Assembly: GCA_934546685.1 (NCBI GenBank)
Contig: CAKTEB010000010.1
Coordinates: 1 to 43,100, forward strand
Source of the DNA: an uncultured Oscillospiraceae bacterium
GTDB taxonomy: Bacteria > Bacillota > Clostridia > Oscillospirales > Oscillospiraceae
Length of the DNA: 43,100 bases
Direction: 5' to 3'
The notes under the pieces were generated by a model. It made no database searches, had not been told where the DNA came from, and worked only from the letters and a program-made list of their open reading frames with translations. A program made the position numbers and the translations under genes. This document shows, piece after piece, positions 16,521 to 24,479 of the stretch (positions are counted from its first letter, which is position 1; the number at the start of each line of letters is the position of its first letter).

Positions 16521-17231
16521 ATGGCTATGAATCCTCTGGAAAAAATGCTTGCGGAGGCCAGATCTCAGGATGGACTTGAGGAGCTGGTTTCCGCCCTGGA
16601 AGAAGAACAGACAGCCCTCGGGGATGCCCCCACCGACGAGGACTGCGCCGAGGCCATTCAGCGTGCGCTGAGCAGCGTGCTTCAGGACGCTGTGGACGCC
16701 ATGGATGGCGAGGACGAGGTGGATAGCGCCGCATTCATGGCAGAGGCCGTGGCTGTTGTAGAGGAGGCGCTGGATGACCAGGAGCTCCACTACAGCTCCC
16801 GGGCGCTGCGCTCCGATCTCACCGTCTTTCAGCTGGACTGCCGTGTAAACGGCGTAAATCTGCGCATGAACGTCTATGTGGAAGATGATCCAAGGAACTG
16901 CCGGATCAAGGCTGTCCTTCCCTTTACTGCCGACCCGCTCTACGCCTATCCCCTCTGCCGGGCACTGATTACCGCCAATTATCCCAAGCGCTACGGCTGC
17001 TTCCAGTATGACGAAAAGGACGGCGAGATCTGCTATGAGTATTCCTATCCCATTACCCACGGCATCGTCAAATCTGACTTTCTGCGTATGTTCCGTGTCG
17101 TCATCAGCAGTGCCGTGGATAACGATGCGTATCCCATCATCAAGAAATACAGCGTCGGCAAGTTTAAGAATGCGGAAAAGGAAGAGATCCTCTCCAAGAT
17201 CAACGACATGGTCGAGGATATGACCGAGTAA
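16521..17231 (+). CDS. YbjN-like (T3SS-chaperone-fold) protein between two NACHT genes
   Basis: 236 residues from ATG 16521, with a strong AAAGGAG site. The first 85 residues are acidic and helical (EEQTALGDAPTDEDCAEAI). From about 90 the alternating pattern LRMNVYVEDD...IKAVLPF, YPLCRALITANYP, then FRVVISSAVDNDAYPII, looks like YbjN domains, which share the fold of type III secretion chaperones and bind partner proteins. A plausible role is chaperone, adaptor or inhibitor of one of the flanking NACHT ATPases. It lies 104 bases after the first and 20 bases before the second. The family assignment is by pattern only. Confidence 0.6.
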   Translation: MAMNPLEKMLAEARSQDGLEELVSALEEEQTALGDAPTDEDCAEAIQRALSSVLQDAVDAMDGEDEVDSAAFMAEAVAVVEEALDDQELHYSSRALRSDLTVFQLDCRVNGVNLRMNVYVEDDPRNCRIKAVLPFTADPLYAYPLCRALITANYPKRYGCFQYDEKDGEICYEYSYPITHGIVKSDFLRMFRVVISSAVDNDAYPIIKKYSVGKFKNAEKEEILSKINDMVEDMTE

Positions 17232-17251
17232 CACGCGAAGGAGCCAGTTCT

Positions 17252-20200
17252 ATGACGAAGAAACCGCTCACCACCAGCCTCTACTGCCGAGCAGTAGAGG
17301 CTAGACTGGCAGGCATCGTGATCGACCGCGCAAGCGGCGAGAAGTGGGACTTGCGGAAGCTGTTCTTTCCCCTTCGGATCGACGAGGGCCAGTACGCCTT
17401 TGACCGGTATGCTGAACGGATCCACCATATCTCCGCCGTCTCAGACCATGCCGGAAAGACTGCGTCCCCCTCCGCCAAGGCCCAGGCCGCCCCAGCCAGA
17501 TCCTATCCCGCAGACAGCCCTGCGGGGCAGCTGCTGGCAAAGCGTCTGGCCGCTAAAGCCCGGGCAAACCTTCTGCGGCAGACGGCCTCCCAGCTCCAGA
17601 AGAACATACAGCGCTGCCGCAGCAGGCCCGCCGCCGCTTCATCGGTGCTCCGGCTCCAAAATCGGATGGAGGCATATCACTCCGGCGCGCTCTCCATTGC
17701 TGGAGCTGCCAGCGCCGCCGAGTTCTCTATCTCCGGCGTGCCGGGGCTCAACACGGTCAATGCCAGTAAGCGGATCCTGTCCGATGTCTCTGTCCAGGCC
17801 CAGGCCGACCCCAACGACATGAGGCACAAGCCGGAGGATCCGGCAAGCATGGAGCACACCAACGCGCTGCTCACCGAGGCGGATCAGTCTATGACCGGAA
17901 AGCTGCTGTGGAGCGGCTGCCGGGTATTGGCCCTGGCCAGCGCGGGCTGTGGAAAGACCACGATTCTAAACCGCCTGGCCCTCTTTTACAGCATTCTTCA
18001 GACCCGTCCAGCGGATGACCCGGAGGCCATCTGCGAGCTGGAGGCCCTGGGCCCCCAGACGGAGTATGCGCTCCCCTGGCGCGGAGCCAGGGCTCTGGAT
18101 CCGATCCCGGTGCTGATCCGCCTCAGAACGCTTCGTGAAGGGGACTACTCCATTGACCGGGCTATTCTCTCCAGCACCGCCGCTGCCTTAGCTGATGAGC
18201 CCTATGCCGAAGAAGAAATCGAGGCCTGGATCCGGGTGGAAAACGGCCATTTTCTGCTTCTGATCGACGGTCTGGACGAGGTGCCGGACGGCACCCGGTA
18301 TGATTTTCTGCGTGCCCTGGAGGACTATCTAAATAGATACCCCAGCACCATGGTCCTGATGTCCTCCAGAGTCGCCGGGCTGTCCGAGCCCGGTGTGGAG
18401 GAGCGGCTCCGCGCCATGCGCTTCCACGGCAGGACGATCATGCCGCTGTCCGAGGCGGATATGCTGTCCTACTGCGAGAACTGGATCCAGGTGACTCAGT
18501 CGGGCTCGCCGCTCCTGGAGGAATACCTGTATGTGCTCCGCTCCATTCAGACGGAGGACAAGTACGCCTTTCTCCGGGAGCTCATGCGCACGCCCCTGGA
18601 GCTGACCGTGATGCTCCAGCAGATCGTAAACAACGCCGTCTCCCCCAACAAGTGGCGAATGTTCTACGATTCCCTCTGGGGGAAGATCACAAGCCACCTA
18701 GAGCCCGAGCGCCAGCAGGACGTCTTTGACGACACCCTGCTGTTTCTGGGGCTCATCGCCTATCAGCTCCAGCTCATGCAATCCATGTCCATCAGCCGCT
18801 CCGGGCTCGGGGCCCTGCTGCCGTCCTTTCGGCACCTGAACTTCCAGACGGCCCAGTTCATCCAAATGACCCCCGACTCCATCTGCCAGCGCCTGGACAG
18901 GATGGCCGCCAGCATCGGCATCATTGAAAAGAACGACACCGGCGAGGAGCCGGAATACACCTTTCCCATCCGGGCCTATCAGGAGTTTCTGACGGCCTAT
19001 GCCTGCTGCCATATGCGGCTGGATCCGGTGCTCTCCAGGCCCGACCCCATCGGCGTCATCCTGCCCCATGTCAGTGAGAGCCGCTGGGCAGATATTCTGG
19101 GCTATGTCATCTCCGACATGGAGAACAACGGTGCCTATGAGCTGGACGAATTTGAGGATGCGGTGTTCCGGAACTGCCAGGATCCCGAGATCCTCAGCGG
19201 CCTCATCGACGACGGCTTCTATGTCAGCGCGGAGAAGGCCGGGGTCCTCTGCGATTCCCTGTTCCGGAGCCCATTCCTGAGCCCCGCGCAGAAGCGGCTG
19301 CTTCTGTCCTGCCTCGCCACCTCCTCCGCCTATTCCTACCGCCGCTCCCTGACCGCCGCCTTCCGAAAGCGTCCTGATCCGCAAAGGGACGAATACCTGG
19401 AAGCCCTGACCTACGCCCATTGGGCCAAGGCCGTTCAGGACGGGACGGACATTCTGGCGTATTTTATCGATCTGCTCAGAACGGAGGATGAATCGGGGCG
19501 CTATGTCGGCGCAAAGGGCCTGACCCTGATCGCGCGAACTGTGATGGACGAGGAGCCCCTTTGGGACTTCTCCGGCCCGGAGGCCCCGGCGATACCGGAG
19601 GATCCCCAATGGTTCGAGACATTCCGGGCGGAGTGCTGCGAAACCGTCCAGGGGAATTCCCAAGACATCAGCGCGCTGTACTGCGCCTATCGGCTTCATT
19701 GTCTGCGCCTCCGGCAGCCGCCAAGGGCCATGGCCCAGCTGACTGCCGCCATGCGGAAGGCCGGCTTTCGGGCCATTACCAGGCACGTCAAACAGCCTGT
19801 GGCGGTTTTGATCCCAAAGCCTGTGCTGCCGGAGCATGTGCTGCGCGCGCTGTCCGACCGCGCACGGGAATCTCAGTCCCCAGTCTTTGTGGAGGCCCTC
19901 ACCGAGCTGTGGCTGGCGCGGCTTCCCGGAGCCGAGAACGTCCCGGCCTATCTGGACACTCAGCTGCTGAGGCTGGTGCGCAGCCGGATCCTGAGCTGCC
20001 CCATTCCGGCGCTTCTCCATAAGTCCCCCAGACTTCCGATGGAAAACACGGAGCTCTATGAGCTGAAACGGCTCTTCTGCATTTTGGGGGCATTCCCTCC
20101 GCTGATGGAGGATCCGGAGCCACCCCAGCAGTGGACGGGCACCTGGCAAAGCCTGCTGCTGGAGCACTTTTATGACGAATCCATATACAATTTTGACATG

Positions 20201-20467
20201 GATCAGGTCGCCTTTGCAGTGTGCCTCCGGCATTTCGGCTGGCCGCTGGAGCGCTTTGGCCGATACTGGTCTGGGGATATCTGCCGCGGGCTCCCATCCG
20301 CTCAGATCCGGAAGGATCAGCTCACAGACCGGGAGCGGAACCATTTTGACCTGGTGAAGAAGGATCTGGAGCCCCTGGAGCCTGGCTGGCTGAATGCCCT
20401 TCAGGCAGATTACAGCCAATTTGTGATCGGACGGTCCTTCGATGCCCCACCTGCCGCCGGTGGCTGA
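17252..20467 (+). CDS. NACHT-domain NTPase 2 (STAND-type)
   Basis: 1071 residues from ATG 17252 behind GAAGGAG. The first 60 residues form a small domain of its own (TKKPLTTSLYCRAVEARLAGIV..., YAFDRYAERIHHIS). An Ala/Pro/Ser-rich linker, a helical stretch with many Arg/Gln, and the ATPase follow: Walker A ASAGCGKT (about 229-236) and Walker B FLLLIDGLDEVPD (about 331-343), the textbook NACHT form, then VLMSSRVAGL (sensor 1) and RTPLELTVML. The C-terminal 600 residues are all-helical, HEAT-like in appearance, and may be the sensor. It is not a close copy of NACHT 1. It ends at a strong terminator, so the two NACHTs and the YbjN-like protein form one unit next to the ubiquitin-like operon. Confidence 0.88.
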   Translation: MTKKPLTTSLYCRAVEARLAGIVIDRASGEKWDLRKLFFPLRIDEGQYAFDRYAERIHHISAVSDHAGKTASPSAKAQAAPARSYPADSPAGQLLAKRLAAKARANLLRQTASQLQKNIQRCRSRPAAASSVLRLQNRMEAYHSGALSIAGAASAAEFSISGVPGLNTVNASKRILSDVSVQAQADPNDMRHKPEDPASMEHTNALLTEADQSMTGKLLWSGCRVLALASAGCGKTTILNRLALFYSILQTRPADDPEAICELEALGPQTEYALPWRGARALDPIPVLIRLRTLREGDYSIDRAILSSTAAALADEPYAEEEIEAWIRVENGHFLLLIDGLDEVPDGTRYDFLRALEDYLNRYPSTMVLMSSRVAGLSEPGVEERLRAMRFHGRTIMPLSEADMLSYCENWIQVTQSGSPLLEEYLYVLRSIQTEDKYAFLRELMRTPLELTVMLQQIVNNAVSPNKWRMFYDSLWGKITSHLEPERQQDVFDDTLLFLGLIAYQLQLMQSMSISRSGLGALLPSFRHLNFQTAQFIQMTPDSICQRLDRMAASIGIIEKNDTGEEPEYTFPIRAYQEFLTAYACCHMRLDPVLSRPDPIGVILPHVSESRWADILGYVISDMENNGAYELDEFEDAVFRNCQDPEILSGLIDDGFYVSAEKAGVLCDSLFRSPFLSPAQKRLLLSCLATSSAYSYRRSLTAAFRKRPDPQRDEYLEALTYAHWAKAVQDGTDILAYFIDLLRTEDESGRYVGAKGLTLIARTVMDEEPLWDFSGPEAPAIPEDPQWFETFRAECCETVQGNSQDISALYCAYRLHCLRLRQPPRAMAQLTAAMRKAGFRAITRHVKQPVAVLIPKPVLPEHVLRALSDRARESQSPVFVEALTELWLARLPGAENVPAYLDTQLLRLVRSRILSCPIPALLHKSPRLPMENTELYELKRLFCILGAFPPLMEDPEPPQQWTGTWQSLLLEHFYDESIYNFDMDQVAFAVCLRHFGWPLERFGRYWSGDICRGLPSAQIRKDQLTDRERNHFDLVKKDLEPLEPGWLNALQADYSQFVIGRSFDAPPAAGG

Positions 20468-20495
20468 GCCGCTGTACCGAACAAACTAAAAATCA

Positions 20496-20532
20496 CTGCG
20501 AGAGCGTCTGGATTGACCGGGCGCTCTCGCAG
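20496..20532 (+). terminator. Intrinsic terminator ending the NACHT unit
   Basis: Arms CTGCGAGAGCG and CGCTCTCGCAG with a 15-base loop, then TTTTGTTTT. It separates the NACHT unit from the ubiquitin-like operon, whose first gene starts 153 bases later. Confidence 0.85.
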
Positions 20533-20685
20533 TTTTGTTTTGCCCGGAAGCTGAAATTCCGGAAAATTCTCCTTGTTTTCCTGCTGAGACCGGGGCAGTC
20601 TCCCTTTATCATGCCCCCGGGGCTATGGTACCTTATAGGCAGACAAGCAGCACCCCTATCCCAAATATGAAGGAGGAACCGATCC

Positions 20686-21189
20686 ATGTCCACACTCTCA
20701 TCCAATGCCCAGCGTCTTCGCATCGAAAACGAATACAAGGCCATCTGCCGCCTCCCCATCGTTTCGTTTTACAAGCTGAAGATCGCCCCCGGAGAAAAGC
20801 CCCCCTATGTGCGGAAGTACCTGGTCATCTATCGCAACCCGTATATGGTCAAAACAGGCAGCCTGGTGAAGAAGGCCCGCGAGATCACCGTTCAGTTTGC
20901 GCTTCCGGAGAACTACCCCTACGCTCCCCCCGAGGCCACCATCGTCAGCGGCGACCTTCCCTTCCTGCCCAACGTCTACACCAGCGGCCGCTTCTGCTAT
21001 GGCTCCATGTACAAGGGCAGCACCATGTGGCTCTGGGAGTTCATGAACAACATCGGCCATGTGCTGGCGGGCGATCCCCGGTACACCGACATAAATTCCC
21101 CCGCCAATGCTGATGCCGCCCACTACTATTCGTCCCACCGGAGCAAATTCCCCACCGGCCGCATCGATTTCCCCCGCCCCACCGCATGA
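20686..21189 (+). CDS. E2-like ubiquitin-conjugating (UBC-fold) protein
   Basis: 167 residues from ATG 20686 behind GAAGGAGG. The UBC pattern is clear: an N-terminal helix (QRLRIENEYKAICRLP), central strands, FALPENYPYAPPEATIV (the E2 YPxxPP turn), then LPNVYTSGRFCYG with the putative catalytic Cys104, and TMWLWEFM as the post-Cys Trp. The eukaryotic HPN triad is LPN here: the structural Asn is kept and His is lost. The length suits a single E2 domain plus a short C-terminal tail. It is expected to receive the ubiquitin-like protein from the E1 as a thioester and pass it to a target. It is the first gene of the conjugation operon. Confidence 0.85.
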   Translation: MSTLSSNAQRLRIENEYKAICRLPIVSFYKLKIAPGEKPPYVRKYLVIYRNPYMVKTGSLVKKAREITVQFALPENYPYAPPEATIVSGDLPFLPNVYTSGRFCYGSMYKGSTMWLWEFMNNIGHVLAGDPRYTDINSPANADAAHYYSSHRSKFPTGRIDFPRPTA

Positions 21190-21238
21190 CCCGCTTCCGG
21201 TTTTCCTGGAAAATCAGCCGAGATTCCCGCATCGCCCC

Positions 21239-21262
21239 GGGGATCCTCCTTGGAAGATCCCC
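21239..21262 (+). promoter_or_regulatory. Hairpin in the E2-Ubl gap, with a weak promoter-like sequence next to it
   Basis: Arms GGGGATC and GATCCCC with an inner TCC/GGA stem form a 24-base hairpin without a T-run. TTGGAA (21250-21255) and GATATC (21273-21278) are 17 bases apart. The 185-base gap may tune Ubl expression separately from E2, by RNA processing or by a second promoter. Confidence 0.4.
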
Positions 21263-21374
21263 CCTCACCCATGATATCCTGTAGGCAGCTGATCCGAAGG
21301 CCCGCTAAGAGGCCCGGCTCCAGCCACAGATACCGCTCCACCCATCATCCAACACAACTTAGGAGGAATTACAA

Positions 21375-21617
21375 ATGGAAGAAATCACTGTATTTATTCG
21401 TTTCAACAATGTAAAGAACGAGTGCAAAACCACCCCGGACTGCATCCTGGGCGATCTGCTGGAGCAGCTCTCTGACCGCGGCATCCTGCACGGCAGCAAC
21501 TTCGTTGTGGTCTCCGGCAACAGCGAGGTAGCCCTGGATCAGAGTAAGAGCCTGGAGGACAACGGCATTCATGATATGGATGTCCTGGACGTGGCAAACC
21601 CCGGCAAGGCCGGCTGA
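21375..21617 (+). CDS. Ubiquitin-like beta-grasp protein with mature C-terminal Gly
   Basis: 80 residues, ATG 21375 behind TTAGGAGG. The order strand (EITVFIRFNN), strand, helix (CILGDLLEQLSDRGI), strand (FVVVSGN), then DNGIHDMDVLDV resembles small bacterial beta-grasp proteins of the YukD/ubiquitin type. The last residues are PGKAG, so the chain already ends in Gly and needs no proteolytic maturation before adenylation. It is a single domain, unlike BilA of the Bil anti-phage system, which usually has two. The position between E2 and E1 genes makes it the modifier of the pathway. I infer covalent attachment through Gly80 to a target Lys. Confidence 0.85.
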   Translation: MEEITVFIRFNNVKNECKTTPDCILGDLLEQLSDRGILHGSNFVVVSGNSEVALDQSKSLEDNGIHDMDVLDVANPGKAG

Positions 21618-21687
21618 GAACAAACGCATCGGGGCGGGTGCAGCTGTCACCCGCCCTACCGTATAACCGAATGAAGGAGGTAATACA

Positions 21688-22950
21688 ATGCCCGAAAAGA
21701 TCACAGACCGGCAGGAGCGCATCCCCGGCTTCCGCCAGAGCGTCATCGATCACGCAAAGATCGCGGTGCTGGGTGCTGGCCGGACGGCAAATGAGGTCCT
21801 AAAGAATCTCGCCCTGGTGGGCTTCCGGACGGTCTTTATCGTAGATATGGACACCGTTTCTGACACGAATCTCCCCGGCACCGCCCTCTTTACAAAGCGC
21901 GATGTGGGCGAGCAGAAGGCGGCCCTTGCGGCAGAGGGCTTTTCCGGCATGGCCACCGCCGCGGCCCCAGTGGTGGATCATCTGAACACCGATATCTGCA
22001 CCGGCCTGGGCGAGGGCGTGCTGAATCAGTACGACGCCATCATCAACTGTGTGGACAATCTGGAGACCCGGCTCTATGTGGCCCGTATCGCCAAGCTGCT
22101 GGGCAAGCCCTGCATCGACACCGGCATCGACGGCTTCGACTGGACTCTGTTCTGCTCCTCCGGCGATACCGATACCCCCTGCTACGCCTGCACCATGACC
22201 GCCCAGCAGGAGGCAGACGCCCTGGTGCGCGTCCGGAACAGCTGCGACGTCACTCTGAAGAAGTCAGCTGCCCAGGGCCGCGCCGCCACCATCATCACCT
22301 CAGCTTCCCAGGTGGGCGGCATGGCCGTTGACCGGCTCATTAAGGCCCTCCACAATATGCAGGAGCCAAGCCCGGCCTATGATCCGCGCTATGGCCGCAT
22401 GACCATTTTCCAGTCCGGCGGTATGCAGCTGCGCGGCTTCCAGTTCCATGTGCGCACCGACTGCGACAACCACATCCGCTATGAGGACTTCGGTGGCATC
22501 CGCAAAACGCCCCTCTCCGCTGACAACACGCTGGAGGAAGTTTTGACCTGGGCCAGCCAGCACTGCGGCCAGGGCTACTACCTCTCCATTCTTAAAGACT
22601 GCGCCAAGATCACCAACCGCGCCTTTATCGCCGCCGCCAAGTGCAAGCACTGCGGCGCGCCCATAAACGTCTATCGTCCTCAGTTTACCCTCCATGACGA
22701 GGATCTGCTCTGTGAGGCCTGCATGGCAGCAAAGAATCAGCCGGTGCAGCCCTCTGAAGCCGTCTCCATGTACCGCTTTGATTGGAACGCCGAGCCGAAG
22801 ATCCTGGCAATGCCGCTCCGTGCCCTGGGCATTCCGCCCCTGCATATCATTGAATTAGACCCCATCGACGAGGAGCAGCTGCCGCTGTTCCTGGAGCTGG
22901 ACGGCGATCTCCCCGCCGTACTGCCGAACCTCGCCAAGGCCGAGGGCTGA
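21688..22950 (+). CDS. E1-like ThiF-family adenylyltransferase of the ubiquitin-like system
   Basis: 420 residues, ATG 21688 behind AAGGAGG. ThiF/E1 signs: Rossmann loop VLGAGRTANEVLKNLALVGF (from 27), VDMDTVSDTNL (52-62), DVGEQKA (72-78) and the INCVDNLETR strand (120-128). Zinc Cys pairs are at 165/168, 319/322 and 342/345. Cys186 in RNSCDVTL is a candidate thioester Cys. The normal NLxRQ Arg after the nucleotide site is missing (NLPGTALF), an unusual change. The C-terminal about 170 residues, with the CKHC/CEAC zinc knuckle, may bind the E2. It is expected to adenylate the terminal Gly of the ubiquitin-like protein and hand it to the E2 Cys. Confidence 0.85.
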   Translation: MPEKITDRQERIPGFRQSVIDHAKIAVLGAGRTANEVLKNLALVGFRTVFIVDMDTVSDTNLPGTALFTKRDVGEQKAALAAEGFSGMATAAAPVVDHLNTDICTGLGEGVLNQYDAIINCVDNLETRLYVARIAKLLGKPCIDTGIDGFDWTLFCSSGDTDTPCYACTMTAQQEADALVRVRNSCDVTLKKSAAQGRAATIITSASQVGGMAVDRLIKALHNMQEPSPAYDPRYGRMTIFQSGGMQLRGFQFHVRTDCDNHIRYEDFGGIRKTPLSADNTLEEVLTWASQHCGQGYYLSILKDCAKITNRAFIAAAKCKHCGAPINVYRPQFTLHDEDLLCEACMAAKNQPVQPSEAVSMYRFDWNAEPKILAMPLRALGIPPLHIIELDPIDEEQLPLFLELDGDLPAVLPNLAKAEG

Positions 22951-22978
22951 CGATCTTTCAGAGAAGGGAGGTGCGCCC

Positions 22979-23584
22979 ATGCGCCATGTGATCGTCTTAA
23001 CGGAGCGCAATTTCAGCCAGTACCGGGGCGAGTATGACGCCGTGACCCACGCCCCCTATCAGCTGGGGGACCGGCTCTGCATGTGCGCGGCCTGCAGAAC
23101 GCTGGTGAAGGAGGAGTATATTGCGGACGGCACCTGTCCGGTCTGTGGCCAACCCTTCACAGCCCAGAGCATCAATCCCCAGGCCGCAGCCCCCATCCGC
23201 GTCACTACCCTCCATCGGGATCCAGTGATCCTATGGATCCTTTCCATTTTCGCCGTATTTTTATCCATGACGCTTCTCCAGTGGTTCGCGCCCACCATCC
23301 GCGAAGCCTATGGCGGCATCAGTCAGAACACCGTCTGCTTTTTCACTCTGGCCATGGCCGTTGTGACGGCAGTTATCATCCAGAACCATTCGGCGGCGGC
23401 CCGCTGCTGGCGGCAGAGATCCTGGGGCTTCTGGCTCCCTTTCCTCCCCGCGGTGGCCCCTTACCTGGTGTGGATCGCCGTGAAGCTGGCCATCACCGTG
23501 CTGGCCGCCGTCTTCCATATGCTCGCGGCCATTTTCGTGGTGATCCTGGTATTCGGTGTGGTGCTTAGTATTTTCAGCGCATGA
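22979..23584 (+). CDS. Membrane protein with N-terminal Cys-rich zinc finger, candidate E3 or platform of the Ubl system
   Basis: 201 residues, ATG 22979 behind GAAGGGAGG. The first 70 residues are soluble and hold Cys34, 36, 39 and then CPVC (53/56), a zinc-ribbon or half-RING treble-clef pattern (CMCAACRTLVKEEY...CPVCGQPF). About four transmembrane helices follow (about res 82-104, 117-134, 150-172, 174-200). Zinc-binding RING-like proteins linked to bacterial ubiquitin-like genes have been proposed as E3-like factors in comparative-genomic surveys by the Aravind group. Here the layout suggests an E2-docking domain tethered to the membrane. The JAB gene start overlaps its stop, so they are translated together. 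Function is inferred from context only. Confidence 0.6.
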   Translation: MRHVIVLTERNFSQYRGEYDAVTHAPYQLGDRLCMCAACRTLVKEEYIADGTCPVCGQPFTAQSINPQAAAPIRVTTLHRDPVILWILSIFAVFLSMTLLQWFAPTIREAYGGISQNTVCFFTLAMAVVTAVIIQNHSAAARCWRQRSWGFWLPFLPAVAPYLVWIAVKLAITVLAAVFHMLAAIFVVILVFGVVLSIFSA

Positions 23585-23598
23585 GAAAGGATGATCGT

Positions 23599-24228
23599 AT
23601 GAACAAGCTCAGCAACAGCGGCAGCCTCCTGATGATCTCTGAGGCTGCCGGAGCAGATATTTCAAGCTACTTCGGCATTGGCCGCATGGACTACCCGCCC
23701 AACCGGGTGGAGCAGGGCGGCTGGCTGGTGGGCCGCTATGTCCGCAAGGAGGAGCGCACCGTCCAGGCCCTGGCAGAGTATTTCTTTCCGGCCGTAAACG
23801 CCGTTGGCACCGCCGCGTATCTGGACTGGCCCGCCATGGAGAATATCCGCCTCCAGCGCAAGTTCTTCCAGCTTCAGGATGAGCTAGCCGCATCGGATCC
23901 CGAGGCGGCCAAGCAGCTTGCCCTGCTGGGCTGGATCCACTCCCACCCCAACAATCTGCCGGTGTTCCTCTCTGGTACGGACATGGAGAACATCCGCGAC
24001 AACTTCAATAATCCCGCCCAGTTCTCCGTTGTGCTCAACCCCCACCGAGAGATCTTAAAGACCTTCCTGGGCCCGGCGGCGCTGGAGGTCCCGTCTATTC
24101 TGGTGCCCTCCCCCGCCGCCCCAGTCCTCCCGGAGCCCGATGACAAGCGCCGCCGTAAGGGGCTGCGTCCCAGTCGAAACTACGGCAAGCGCAAAAACAA
24201 GCGCAGAAAAGGCAAAAGGGGGAAGTGA
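23599..24228 (+). CDS. JAMM/JAB metalloprotease (deconjugating peptidase) of the Ubl system
   Basis: 209 residues from ATG 23599, which has GAGAAAGGA at correct distance; the ATG at 23581 overlaps the upstream stop and has no site. The JAMM active site is complete: Glu39 (VEQGGWLVG), then GWIHSHP with His114 and His116, and FLSGTD with Ser125 and Asp128, close to AMSH-type deubiquitinases (HTHP...FLSSVD) but with one extra residue between HxHP and Ser. It should cleave isopeptide bonds made by the system and so reverse conjugation. The last 30 residues are strongly basic (KRRRKGLRPSRNYGKRKNKR), which may bind nucleic acid, ribosomes or the inner membrane surface. Confidence 0.9.
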   Translation: MNKLSNSGSLLMISEAAGADISSYFGIGRMDYPPNRVEQGGWLVGRYVRKEERTVQALAEYFFPAVNAVGTAAYLDWPAMENIRLQRKFFQLQDELAASDPEAAKQLALLGWIHSHPNNLPVFLSGTDMENIRDNFNNPAQFSVVLNPHREILKTFLGPAALEVPSILVPSPAAPVLPEPDDKRRRKGLRPSRNYGKRKNKRRKGKRGK

Positions 24229-24230
24229 CT

Positions 24231-24479
24231 ATGGCCTCCCCCATCAAGATTCTCCCCCGGCGCGGCTACCGCTACCAGGACAGCTCCATCCATATCTCCC
24301 CGCGCCCATCCTACCGGCCGCCCACCATGCACTCCCAGGTCATGGGGCAGTCCGGCCCCATCAAGGGGATCGACGTGGACTGGTGCCCCATCTGCCACAG
24401 CGGCCGGGACAAGATCAGCGAGGTCATGGAGGACAACACGCCCAAATGGGTCTGCGGAGAGTGCGGCTATGAATGGTAA
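24231..24479 (+). CDS. Small zinc-ribbon protein of the Ubl operon
   Basis: 82 residues from ATG 24231, two bases after the JAB stop, behind AAAGGGGGAAG; a GTG at 24225 lies inside the JAB gene. The first 50 residues are rich in Pro, Ser, Arg and Tyr. The end has CPIC ... CGECGYEW, a rubredoxin-like zinc ribbon. Such small ribbons often dock on partners. It overlaps the transglutaminase-like gene, so it probably acts with it or with the JAB protease. No named family recognised. Confidence 0.7.
   Translation: MASPIKILPRRGYRYQDSSIHISPRPSYRPPTMHSQVMGQSGPIKGIDVDWCPICHSGRDKISEVMEDNTPKWVCGECGYEW

Noticed and set aside
18698..20419. 573-codon minus-strand frame opposite NACHT 2
   Set aside because: Low-complexity Gly/Gln/His-rich shadow; no start signals.
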